From assembly GCA_947074205.1 (NCBI GenBank), contig CAMTOQ010000030.1, positions 1 to 37,513 on the forward strand: a stretch of DNA of 37,513 nucleotides, in the 5' to 3' direction. The notes below the pieces were generated by a model. The model saw only the letters and a list, made by a program, of their open reading frames with translations, ran no database searches and was not told where the DNA came from. Both the position numbers and the translations under genes were made by a program. Within the stretch, counting starts at the first letter, position 1. Each line of letters begins with the position of its first letter. Shown piece after piece: positions 25,742 through 33,246 of the stretch. This DNA comes from an uncultured Bacteroides sp. Lineage in GTDB: Bacteria > Bacteroidota > Bacteroidia > Bacteroidales > Bacteroidaceae.

Positions 25742-27679
25742 CTACTCCTCCGCCGTCATTCTATCGCCATTCATCCTTGCCATATATTGCTGGATAATGG
25801 CTTTCAGCTCCTGTTCCATCTGCGCTTGCGATGGAATGTCGGTGCCTAGAAGATTGTCCTTTAGCAGGCGATCAAGTTTGAAGGCGTAGATGGCAGTGGT
25901 CTTTTGGCCATCGAACTGCAACATATACTCGCCTTTGAAGTATTGGTAGATGCCGTTGTTGTGGTTCACAGCAAAGGTGTTTTCTTCGGGCGTATCGAGC
26001 AGGTTGTTGCCAAACGATACGAAAGGTTGATCGTAGCCTAGATAGCCTAGCACCGTAGGCATAATGTCGATCTGCTGAGCGATGGACATCTGGTGGCCTT
26101 GCAATTCGCCATCGGGTGTGTAGAAGATGATGGGCACACCGTAGCGGCCGGCATCCGTCATATACTCTTGATGATCGCTCTGGTTGGTGTGGTCGGCAGT
26201 AATCACAAACAGAGTGTTGTGGAACCAAGGCTGCTTAGCGGCGTTCTCGAAGAAGAGACGCAAGGCATTGTCGGTGTAGCGCACACACTTTTGTATAGGT
26301 AGATTCTCTTCGGGATAGATCTCCTTGTAGCGCTCGGGTATCACGTAAGGGTGATGCGACGAAGCGGTGAAGATACCGGTGCTGAAAGGTTCGGGAAACT
26401 CGGACATCTTATCGGCATAATATTGCAAGAACTCTTCGTCCCAAATGGCCCAGTTGCCATCGAAATCGGCCTCGTTGTTATAGTCTTCGCGACCGAAATA
26501 GTTGGGGTAGCCCACCGAACGGGCATAGGCTTGAAAGCCCATTGAGCCATTGCGGGCACCGTGGAAAAAGGCGGTGTAGTAGCCTTTCTTTTGCAGTTCG
26601 CTACCAATGCCCGAGAGCTTGTTGAGCGAAGCTGGAGTCAAGAAAAAGGGTTCGATGAAACGAGGAATGCCCGAAAGTATAGAGGGCAGCCCGTCGATGC
26701 TCTGTTGACCGTTGGCAAAGGTGTACTCCCACGTCATGCTGTGTTGTATCAGCGAGTCGAGGAAGGGAGTGTAGCCTTTGTAGGTACCACCCTCTTCTAG
26801 TCGTGGATTGAGCGAGCCGATGTACTCCTTGCCGAAACTCTCCACCACAAGCACCACCACATTTTTAGGGCGAAACTGTACGCTGTCTGCCGGTTGATGC
26901 AACGGGGTGTAGATGGCTTCCATTGCAGCCTCATCTTCGAAATAATGAGGATTGACAAAGGGTTTCTTACCAAAGGTGCGGAAGATAGAGAAAGGGGTAT
27001 TGAGCACGATAGCGGCTTCTGCTGGACGATCGACATATTGGTTGGCGTTGCTGATGGTGATGGGGCGCACATCGCGACCGATACCGCCACGCATACCGAA
27101 GATAACAAAAGGGGTGGCAATGAGCAGCACTGAAGTATTGAGCAGGTAGTAGGGTACCAATCTACCTTTAGGTTCTACACGCGGGGTGAGGTAGCAGCGC
27201 CACAAGAAGTAGGCAAAGGCGAAGAAAAGCAACACGAGGTACCAGTGGCGTATCATCTCGATGCCGAAGATGCCGGCGAGGTTGTCTTCATTGGCAAACT
27301 GACTGAACACAGAAGCAGTAGTGCGTCGGCCCGAATATTGAAAGTAAACGGTATCGACTAGATTGACCCCAATGGCGATGAGGTTGACCACCATATAGAG
27401 ACACTTAATGGCAAGTTGGTAAGGGCGACATTCCTTGAAATGTAGCGGAAAGAGCAACAGCACAATCCACAACACATTGAGGTACATGATGGCGGATGTA
27501 TCGAAGACCAGCCCTCCTTTAGACATCTCCCACAGCTTACCGAAAGCAAGGTCGGGGAAGTAACTGAGGTTCTCCCACACAAAGACAAGTCGGCACAGCA
27601 TAAAGCTGATATATACCAACAGGATATTGACTACAAGGGCTATGGGGGTAGAGAAAAGGGTCTTGAAACGATTCATCAT
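25742..27679 (-). CDS. LtaS-type sulfatase-fold phosphotransferase, five membrane spans (645 aa)
   Basis: About five hydrophobic segments in the first 200 residues are followed by an extracytoplasmic alkaline-phosphatase-fold domain. Counting from the chosen start, expected catalytic features are Glu280 in VVESFG, the nucleophile Ser327 in GQQSIDG, the SSHHPY motif near 440, and Asp496-His497 in ITADHTN. The spacing is close to that of Staphylococcus aureus LtaS, where the nucleophile is Thr. In a Gram-negative the likely reaction is transfer of phosphoglycerol or phosphoethanolamine to an envelope glycan or lipid; the substrate is unknown. The ATG at 27679 is preferred over an in-frame ATG at 27727, because a predicted promoter lies between them and the first 16 residues would be an atypical leader. 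Confidence 0.83.
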   Translation of the reverse strand: MMNRFKTLFSTPIALVVNILLVYISFMLCRLVFVWENLSYFPDLAFGKLWEMSKGGLVFDTSAIMYLNVLWIVLLLFPLHFKECRPYQLAIKCLYMVVNLIAIGVNLVDTVYFQYSGRRTTASVFSQFANEDNLAGIFGIEMIRHWYLVLLFFAFAYFLWRCYLTPRVEPKGRLVPYYLLNTSVLLIATPFVIFGMRGGIGRDVRPITISNANQYVDRPAEAAIVLNTPFSIFRTFGKKPFVNPHYFEDEAAMEAIYTPLHQPADSVQFRPKNVVVLVVESFGKEYIGSLNPRLEEGGTYKGYTPFLDSLIQHSMTWEYTFANGQQSIDGLPSILSGIPRFIEPFFLTPASLNKLSGIGSELQKKGYYTAFFHGARNGSMGFQAYARSVGYPNYFGREDYNNEADFDGNWAIWDEEFLQYYADKMSEFPEPFSTGIFTASSHHPYVIPERYKEIYPEENLPIQKCVRYTDNALRLFFENAAKQPWFHNTLFVITADHTNQSDHQEYMTDAGRYGVPIIFYTPDGELQGHQMSIAQQIDIMPTVLGYLGYDQPFVSFGNNLLDTPEENTFAVNHNNGIYQYFKGEYMLQFDGQKTTAIYAFKLDRLLKDNLLGTDIPSQAQMEQELKAIIQQYMARMNGDRMTAEE

Positions 27680-27704
27680 GATTTCTACTATTTGCAATGA
27701 CGCG

Positions 27705-27737
27705 CAAAGATAGCAAGTCATTGACAAATAGAGACAA
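27705..27737 (-). promoter_or_regulatory. Predicted promoter of the LtaS-type gene
   Basis: On the minus strand TATCTTTG (27712-27705) fits the TAnnTTTG -7 consensus exactly. A TTG (27737-27735) lies 22 bp upstream, slightly beyond the usual 19-21 spacing. Transcription would start near 27698, downstream of the alternative ATG at 27727, which supports the start at 27679. Confidence 0.5.
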
Positions 27738-27766
27738 TATGAGGAGCTTTATCTGCTTAACAAAGA

Positions 27767-28717
27767 CTAAAGTCGACTAAGTCGTTTGGTACACTCTTCT
27801 TCGGAGTAGAGTTGATAGAAGCCTTCGCGCGTACGTTTCCAGCGATTGTGCGACCACAACCAGTAAGGAGGATCGGCCTTGATCTGCTCTTCGAGCAGGC
27901 GGAAATATTGTTCGGTGATGCCAAATGTTGGCACCTCTTTCAGCTTATCGCTAATCAGCACAAACTTACAGGTGTAGTGTCCGCGCTTGGTGCGCTTGAT
28001 GTCTACATAGACCGCCACCGAGTCAATCAAGCGTGCAATACGTTCGGCACCCGTTAGTACGGGGGTGTCGTGATTGAGAAACTGCGTGAAGTAGTGAATA
28101 TTGGGGTAGCCCGGCACTTGGTCGGAGATGTAGCCCACACAGCTATTGTGTCCCGATCGCTCCCACCCCACCACGGTGCGGAAGGTATCTTCCATACTGA
28201 TACACTCGGTGGTGAAACGGCTTCGAAGATAAAGGAACAGTTTGTCGAACGCAGGGTTCTCCAACGCATGATAGATCTGTCCACGCTTCTGATCGCCCTC
28301 CAAACACAACGGAATGGAGCTAACCCACTCCCAGTTGCCACAATGACCTAGGAATAGCGAAACGGAACGACCTTGCGATAGGTAGCTGTTTACTAGTTCG
28401 GAGTTCTCGTACGTCATGCGTTGGCGCATTTGCTTCTCGCTCATGGAGAAAAGCTTGATGGTCTCGGCAAAAAGATCGCAGAAGTGACGATAGAATTTTC
28501 GTTCGATAGAAACGATCTCACTCAGCTCTTTCTCGGGGAAAGAGGAGGTAAGATTGCGGCGTACCAGTTTGCGACGATAGCGAAAAAGATGGTAGACCAG
28601 TATAAAGTTGATATCCGAAAAGAAGTAGAGCACGCGTAGTGGCAGCAATGAGCCTAAAAACCAAAACACGTACACTAGGTAATAAAGGGCTGTATTCATC
28701 AATCGAACTAAGCGCAT
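27767..28717 (-). CDS. Lysophospholipid/lipid A acyltransferase, LpxL/HtrB family (316 aa)
   Basis: An N-terminal hydrophobic anchor (about 10-30) is followed by the HX4E catalytic motif of the family, His125 and Glu130 in GHCGNWEW, and by the DQVPG segment that is equivalent to the DQ..G motif of HtrB proteins. Length is normal for the family (about 300). The enzyme transfers an acyl chain onto lipid A or a related lipid at the inner membrane. Bacteroidales often carry one such gene next to a GT9 gene and DUF4254 gene, as here. It starts 9 bp after the GT9 stop, so the three minus-strand genes form an operon. An alternative start is Met7. The exact acceptor and chain cannot be told. Confidence 0.85.
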   Translation of the reverse strand: MRLVRLMNTALYYLVYVFWFLGSLLPLRVLYFFSDINFILVYHLFRYRRKLVRRNLTSSFPEKELSEIVSIERKFYRHFCDLFAETIKLFSMSEKQMRQRMTYENSELVNSYLSQGRSVSLFLGHCGNWEWVSSIPLCLEGDQKRGQIYHALENPAFDKLFLYLRSRFTTECISMEDTFRTVVGWERSGHNSCVGYISDQVPGYPNIHYFTQFLNHDTPVLTGAERIARLIDSVAVYVDIKRTKRGHYTCKFVLISDKLKEVPTFGITEQYFRLLEEQIKADPPYWLWSHNRWKRTREGFYQLYSEEECTKRLSRL

Positions 28718-28726
28718 AAAGGGGAA

Positions 28727-29761
28727 TTAAGTTAGTACTCCTTCTACTTTCTCGATCACCTGCTCGGGGGTGATGTCGTACATACAAGCATAGTCGCCAC
28801 GGAAACAAGGTTTATCGCCAAAGATAGAGCAAGGACGACACGACATATCGAGCTGCACACAGTTCACCGGCAGTTGTTTCCACCCCAAGAAGCCGGCATA
28901 GGGATGCGTGGCTCCCCAAATCGATACCACCGGAGTGTTGACAATAGAGGCTAGATGCATATTGGCAGAATCCATGGACAACATCAAATCGAGGTGACTG
29001 ATAACGTTCAGCTCCTGATCGAACGATAGTTTACCTATCAATGAGGTCAGTGAGGGATATTTTGCCACCCAACCATCGACTATTGCCTTCTCGTCGGCAC
29101 CTCCACCAAAGAGGAACACGCGCGTATTAGGGCGGTTAGCAAAGTGAGCCACCACCTTCTCTTGCTTCTCTAGTGGGTAGATCTTGCCTTTGTGCTTAGC
29201 AAATGGTGCTATACCTAACCAAGTTTCTCCTTCGGAGCGTGCGCCCACGATAGGTTCAATCAGTTTAAAATCACCGGTACCCTGACCATAAATTGAGGTA
29301 AAATTGAGCAATACGGGGAAGCCCAGATTCTCTAACACATCGGCATAGCGGCGGAAACTGCTTTTGAGGCTCACCAACACCTTGTCGTCACGACGGGTGA
29401 GGCGGCGTTTGGCTTTGCGGTCTTTGTCGATATGCTCCATCGCTGCACCTGTCATTGCAAAACGCATACGCAGGTACTTCGTACGAAGCACGTCGTGAAA
29501 GTCGGCCACATAGTCGAACTTCATCGGCTTAAGTTCAGCATAAAGGCGATTGAGCCCTTCTATGCCGCGGTGTTTATTGTTAAATTGTCCACCAATGAAC
29601 GAAACATTGGCAGGCATTATATTGAAAAGTGGTCTAAATTGCTCACGACTCAAAACAGTGATTTCGAGTTGTGGATATTGCAGAGCGAGTGAGGTGACTA
29701 CAGGTACGGTCATCGCCACATCGCCCAGCGCCGAAAGGCGCATTATCAGGATACGGGCCAT
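28727..29761 (-). CDS. Glycosyltransferase family 9, heptosyltransferase-like (344 aa)
   Basis: The N-terminus ILIMRLSALGDVAMTVPV is the typical GT9 start that forms the first Rossmann strand and loop. In the C-terminal half SMDSANMHLASIVNTPVVSIWGAT is the nucleotide-sugar binding block (DS...HLA......WG), split here only by conservative changes. A cysteine-rich tail (SCRPCS, KPCF, YACM) near 305-330 is usual in this family. GT9 enzymes add heptose or related sugars to the lipopolysaccharide core at the inner membrane. Neighbours are an acyltransferase 9 bp downstream and a DUF4254 gene 18 bp upstream, consistent with a lipid A/core assembly operon. The donor sugar is not known. Confidence 0.87.
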   Translation of the reverse strand: MARILIMRLSALGDVAMTVPVVTSLALQYPQLEITVLSREQFRPLFNIMPANVSFIGGQFNNKHRGIEGLNRLYAELKPMKFDYVADFHDVLRTKYLRMRFAMTGAAMEHIDKDRKAKRRLTRRDDKVLVSLKSSFRRYADVLENLGFPVLLNFTSIYGQGTGDFKLIEPIVGARSEGETWLGIAPFAKHKGKIYPLEKQEKVVAHFANRPNTRVFLFGGGADEKAIVDGWVAKYPSLTSLIGKLSFDQELNVISHLDLMLSMDSANMHLASIVNTPVVSIWGATHPYAGFLGWKQLPVNCVQLDMSCRPCSIFGDKPCFRGDYACMYDITPEQVIEKVEGVLT

Positions 29762-29779
29762 CTTATGATGATTGTTTTA

Positions 29780-30385
29780 TTATTTCTTGGCGTAAAGCAC
29801 AGGGTTTAGGTTGGGATCATTGTACATCTTCATCTGCTTGTACACTTTCATGTACTTGCTTCCCGAACCTATATCGGCCAACAGTTGGTCGATAGCTGTA
29901 GAAAGGTCAACACGCTGCTCTAGCAGAATGTTTAGTTTGGTGGCACATTGTTCATGGTGCTCAGGAGTAGTATCGGTACGATCTACCTCTTTTTGCATGT
30001 GGTATATTTTAAGTGCAAGGATAGACAAGCGGTCGATGGCCCATGCAGGACTCTCGGTGTTGATAGTAGCATCTTGTGCCATCTCTACACCTTTGTATTG
30101 CACTAGGAAGTAGCTATCTATCAACTCCACTAGGTCTGTACGTTCTTGATTAGAGCTATCAATGCGACGCTTAATAGCCAATGCCTCTACAGGGTCGATA
30201 TTGGGATCGCGAATGATATCTTCTAAATGCCATTGCACAGCATCAATCCAGTTCTTTAGGTACAAATAGTACTCTATCGTTTTGAACTCGAATGGGTTGT
30301 TGATGGGTGCATCTACGTGGTCTGTAATATGATAGTCGTTGGTCGATCTTTGGAAGATATCGTTGCTAAGGCTACTAAATGTCAT
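29780..30385 (-). CDS. DUF4254 family protein (201 aa)
   Basis: A soluble, mainly helical protein without a signal peptide. Features typical of DUF4254 are the segment LYLKNWIDAVQWHLEDIIRD, the block IDSSNQERTDLVELID near residues 88-103, and SPAWAIDRLSILALKIYHM near 124-142. Biochemical function is not established. The genes of this family often sit directly before a GT9 glycosyltransferase in Bacteroidales, as here (18 bp), which suggests a cytoplasmic role in lipopolysaccharide synthesis. It is the first gene of the minus-strand operon and has the best-matching promoter in the window. Confidence 0.83.
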   Translation of the reverse strand: MTFSSLSNDIFQRSTNDYHITDHVDAPINNPFEFKTIEYYLYLKNWIDAVQWHLEDIIRDPNIDPVEALAIKRRIDSSNQERTDLVELIDSYFLVQYKGVEMAQDATINTESPAWAIDRLSILALKIYHMQKEVDRTDTTPEHHEQCATKLNILLEQRVDLSTAIDQLLADIGSGSKYMKVYKQMKMYNDPNLNPVLYAKK

Positions 30386-30416
30386 ATATTCAATGAATTA
30401 AAAATGTATTAGAAGA

Positions 30417-30447
30417 CAAAGCTATGAAATAATAATTATCCGACCAA
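30417..30447 (-). promoter_or_regulatory. Predicted promoter of the DUF4254/GT9/acyltransferase operon
   Basis: On the minus strand TAGCTTTG (30424-30417) fits TAnnTTTG and a TTG (30447-30445) lies upstream with a 20-bp spacer, a very good match to the Bacteroidetes housekeeping consensus. The -7 box is 31 bp before the ATG at 30385. Confidence 0.62.
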
Positions 30448-30467
30448 TTAAAGTAACTTTTTTATGA

Positions 30468-30475
30468 TAACTTTG
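30468..30475 (+). promoter_or_regulatory. Predicted -7 box of pdxB
   Basis: TAACTTTG fits TAnnTTTG exactly and lies 27 bp before the pdxB ATG. No good -33 TTTG is seen at the usual distance. This promoter is back to back with that of the DUF4254 operon in a 117-bp divergent region. Confidence 0.45.
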
Positions 30476-30502
30476 TTGGAGTATGTATAAAGCAAATTAA
30501 CT

Positions 30503-31546
30503 ATGAGAATCATTATTGACAATAAGATACCTTACATCCACGAAGCCGTGCTACAACTCACTACAGATGTGGTATATGTAGAGGGAAGAGAGTTCACTCC
30601 GGAGTTGGTTCGCGATGCCGATGTACTGATTGTTCGCACCCGCACCCAGTGCGACCGCCGTCTGCTGGAGGGTAGCAACGTAAAGCTGATAGCCACGGCC
30701 ACCATAGGGTTTGATCATATCGACACGGCCTACTGCCATGAAGCAGGCATCAAGTGGGTCAACGCACCCGGTTGCAATGCAGCCTCGGTAGCCCAATACA
30801 TCGAATCGTGTTTGATGCTCTTGAAGATGGCCCGCTTGGAAGATTTGACTCGCTACACGCTGGGTGTGGTGGGCGTGGGCAACGTGGGCAAGAAGATTGC
30901 CGATCTAGGCACACAGCTGGGTATGCGCGTGCTTCTCAACGACCCTCCACGTGCCGAACAAGAGGGCCCCGACGGATTTGTATCGCTACAGCAGATTGCC
31001 GAGGAGTGCGACATCATCTCTTTCCACACCCCACTAAACCGTGGAGGGGCGCACAACACCTTCCACCTTGCCAACGAGGAATTTTTCGGACAATTGAAGC
31101 GCCGCCCTGTGATTATCAACTCGGGCCGCGGCGAGGTGATAAAGACAGAGATTCTTAAGGCGGCTATGGATCGCCAACTGGTGAGCGAAGTGATTCTCGA
31201 TGTGTGGGAGAATGAGCCCAGCATCGACCTAGAGTTATTGAGTCGCGTGGTGATAGGCACTCCCCACATAGCGGGCTACTCGGCCGACGGCAAAGCCAAC
31301 GCTACCCGCATGGCGCTGGAAGCTGTAGCTGCCTTCTACGGCCTCAACATGACTTTCAACATCACTCCTCCTGCCCCACCTCAATCCATTATAAAGGTAG
31401 ATAGCTACGACGAGGCCATCCTCCGCATCTACGACCCACGCAACGATTGCGATGCACTACGCCAAGCACCCGATAAGTTCGAATATCTGCGCGGACACTA
31501 TCCGCTAAGAAGAGAGAAGCAAGCGTATCAATTTGACATCGATTAG
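30503..31546 (+). CDS. pdxB: 4-phosphoerythronate dehydrogenase (347 aa)
   Basis: This is a D-2-hydroxyacid dehydrogenase with the NAD-binding motif GVGNVG at 124-129 and the catalytic set Arg209 (NSGRGEV), Glu238 (DVWENEP) and His255 (TPHIAGYS), in nearly the same positions as in E. coli PdxB. The N-terminus (IIIDNKIPY) and the ATATIGFDHID block at 64-74 are characteristic of PdxB rather than SerA. It oxidises 4-phospho-D-erythronate in the DXP-dependent route to pyridoxal 5'-phosphate. It is about 30 residues shorter than the E. coli enzyme, with a reduced C-terminal dimerisation region, as is common in Bacteroidales. It has its own -7 box and is followed by a terminator, so it is probably monocistronic. 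Confidence 0.92.
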   Translation: MRIIIDNKIPYIHEAVLQLTTDVVYVEGREFTPELVRDADVLIVRTRTQCDRRLLEGSNVKLIATATIGFDHIDTAYCHEAGIKWVNAPGCNAASVAQYIESCLMLLKMARLEDLTRYTLGVVGVGNVGKKIADLGTQLGMRVLLNDPPRAEQEGPDGFVSLQQIAEECDIISFHTPLNRGGAHNTFHLANEEFFGQLKRRPVIINSGRGEVIKTEILKAAMDRQLVSEVILDVWENEPSIDLELLSRVVIGTPHIAGYSADGKANATRMALEAVAAFYGLNMTFNITPPAPPQSIIKVDSYDEAILRIYDPRNDCDALRQAPDKFEYLRGHYPLRREKQAYQFDID

Positions 31547-31569
31547 TCGATTTAGGGTATATTTTAGTC

Positions 31570-31613
31570 AAAAGCACTTTCTATCGCAGAGATGGGAGGT
31601 GCTTTTTCTGTTT
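31570..31613 (+). terminator. Rho-independent terminator of pdxB
   Basis: A 14-bp stem (31570-31583 with 31593-31606), including AAAAGCAC/GTGCTTTT and some G-T pairs, encloses a 9-base loop and runs into TCTGTTT. It lies 23 bases after the pdxB stop. Confidence 0.8.
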
Positions 31614-31658
31614 AAATTGATTTTTTTATACATCTAGTTATCTTTTTATGCTAATTTT

Positions 31659-31690
31659 TATGGTTATTAGATAGGGTTAACGTATCTTCG
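31659..31690 (+). promoter_or_regulatory. Predicted promoter of the dockerin protein gene
   Basis: TATG (31659-31662), one change from TTTG, is separated by 20 bp from TATCTTCG (31683-31690), one change from TAnnTTTG. The leader to the ATG at 31763 would be about 65 bases and would begin inside or beside a small GAACC/GGTTC hairpin (31692-31706). Confidence 0.42.
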
Positions 31691-31762
31691 CGAACCTTTT
31701 TGGTTCACTACACAACTAAACATTATTTATCAACCAAATATTTTTTATTCAAAACACGTTGT

Positions 31763-33121
31763 ATGAAAAAACTACTACACATCAGCGCATGCTGCCTCAT
31801 GCTTTTACTTTTCAACACAGTTCAACTCAACGCACAAAATGCGAACTACTCATTTACAACGCCTGCATCGGCCGAGTATATAAATGAAATCAATGCAACG
31901 ATCCCTGTTTCGATGAACAATACCGGAAACATTGTAGGTTTCCAATGTGACATCTATCTTCCAGACGGCATGACTATCCAAGACGGATATACCACTTCGC
32001 CTATCCTTCTTTCGGAAAGAGCAGTGACACATGTTGTAGCCTCTAACAAACTGACCAATGGTGCTATCAGAGTCTTAGTTTATTCGCTTAACAACGATGC
32101 ATTTGTGGGTTCAGAAGGTGTACTTTTCAACCTGCCTGTAACAGTTGCTTCGGGCGAAGGAACATACACAGTTGACATCAAAAACATTCACGCTACAGGC
32201 ATCGAAGCGGTAGACTTCAAACTAGCAGACATCAGCGCTTCGGTAACAATGATTAAGCAAGTGCTTGGCGACGTAGACGGCGACGGTTTAGTATCAATTG
32301 GTGACGTTTCTACAATGATCAACTATATCCTGGGCAAACTCGATGGGGACTTTGCTAGCGATGTGGCCGATGTAAACGGCGATGGAGAGGTTAATATTGC
32401 CGACGTGGTGGCCTTGGTAAACATTATTCTAAGAGAAAATACTACTGCTAGAACTGCAACTAGAGTAGCATCTATCTTAAAGTCGGCAACAACTACCGAT
32501 AGAATTTTTATCAACGACTTCAGCATCGAGCCGGGCGAAACTAAAACAATTGAGGTGAAGCTTGCAAGCAACCTTGACTACACAGCTTTTCAGTGTGATT
32601 TCTATCTTCCAGAAGGCATCCGCCTTGTAGAGGGCGCAAACGGCGCTTTTGCTTCTGTATCTTCGGGTATTGAAAACACGCATGCCATCGCTTCGGCTTT
32701 GCAATATGACGGCTCACTACGCATCATTGCTTACTCTTTGCTCAACGCTCACTTGAACGAAAACGGTGAAACAGTATTCAACATCACTGTGCAAGCAGAC
32801 GAAAACTTGGGTACTGAGTTGACTTCTTCTTTCAGAAATGTATTGCTTGCTACTGCCGAAGCTAAAGAGTTTAGCGCTCCTACAACTACTACAGCTATCT
32901 CTGCAGTGCCTACTTCTATCGAAGGGGTAACTACTGAAAATATGTCTATCTACTCAGAAGGCCATACATTATATGTATACGCTCAAGAAGCTGGCAACAT
33001 CACCATCACTTCTATCGATGGTATCAGCAGATCTCTTCCTGTAGTTGCAGGTAGCAACAACTTCACTATCGCTGCCAAAGGCATCTACGTGGTAAACGGT
33101 CAAAAGATCGTAATCCGCTAA
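31763..33121 (+). CDS. Secreted cohesin-like / dockerin type I / cohesin-like protein with T9SS-like tail (452 aa)
   Basis: The ATG at 31763 starts a clean signal peptide cut after LNA (residue 24); an in-frame ATG at 31700 would add 21 unlikely residues. Residues about 28-165 and 240-385 are two related beta domains that share a VGFQCDIYLPDG / TAFQCDFYLPEG block and look like cohesin or cohesin-like modules. Between them is a complete dockerin repeat pair with calcium loops DVDGDGLVSIGD (170-181) and DVNGDGEVNIAD (203-214), each followed by a hydrophobic helix. The last 60 residues (LYVYAQEAGNITI, SIDGIS, KGIYVVNGQKIVIR) resemble a T9SS sorting tail. Cohesin-dockerin pairs bind tightly in calcium. 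The partner is unknown; self-association is possible. Confidence 0.78.
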   Translation: MKKLLHISACCLMLLLFNTVQLNAQNANYSFTTPASAEYINEINATIPVSMNNTGNIVGFQCDIYLPDGMTIQDGYTTSPILLSERAVTHVVASNKLTNGAIRVLVYSLNNDAFVGSEGVLFNLPVTVASGEGTYTVDIKNIHATGIEAVDFKLADISASVTMIKQVLGDVDGDGLVSIGDVSTMINYILGKLDGDFASDVADVNGDGEVNIADVVALVNIILRENTTARTATRVASILKSATTTDRIFINDFSIEPGETKTIEVKLASNLDYTAFQCDFYLPEGIRLVEGANGAFASVSSGIENTHAIASALQYDGSLRIIAYSLLNAHLNENGETVFNITVQADENLGTELTSSFRNVLLATAEAKEFSAPTTTTAISAVPTSIEGVTTENMSIYSEGHTLYVYAQEAGNITITSIDGISRSLPVVAGSNNFTIAAKGIYVVNGQKIVIR

Positions 33122-33156
33122 TAAAACACTGCCTAGTCTACTAGGAGGAATTAACA

Positions 33157-33197
33157 AGAGAAGTCGCACCAACAGCGGCTTCTCTATTTGCGTTTTT
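33157..33197 (+). terminator. Rho-independent terminator of the dockerin protein gene
   Basis: An 11-bp stem, AGAGAAGTCGC (33157-33167) with GCGGCTTCTCT (33175-33185), has one G-T pair and a 7-base loop and is followed by ATTTGCGTTTTT. It separates the dockerin gene from the LRR gene. Confidence 0.78.
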
Positions 33198-33218
33198 AGC
33201 AGAATAGAAAATTCTTTG
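33187..33218 (+). promoter_or_regulatory. Possible promoter of the LRR protein gene
   Basis: TTTG (33187-33190) is followed after 20 bp by ATTCTTTG (33211-33218), which keeps the TTTG core of the -7 box but lacks the leading TA. It lies 28 bp before the ATG at 33247 and overlaps the tail of the preceding terminator. Confidence 0.35.
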
Positions 33219-33246
33219 CCTTTCAATTAATACAAACAAATAATTT

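Noticed and set aside
33138..33150. AGGAGG-like Shine-Dalgarno sequence after the dockerin gene
   Set aside because: No start codon follows at a usable distance, and the downstream bases belong to the terminator stem.
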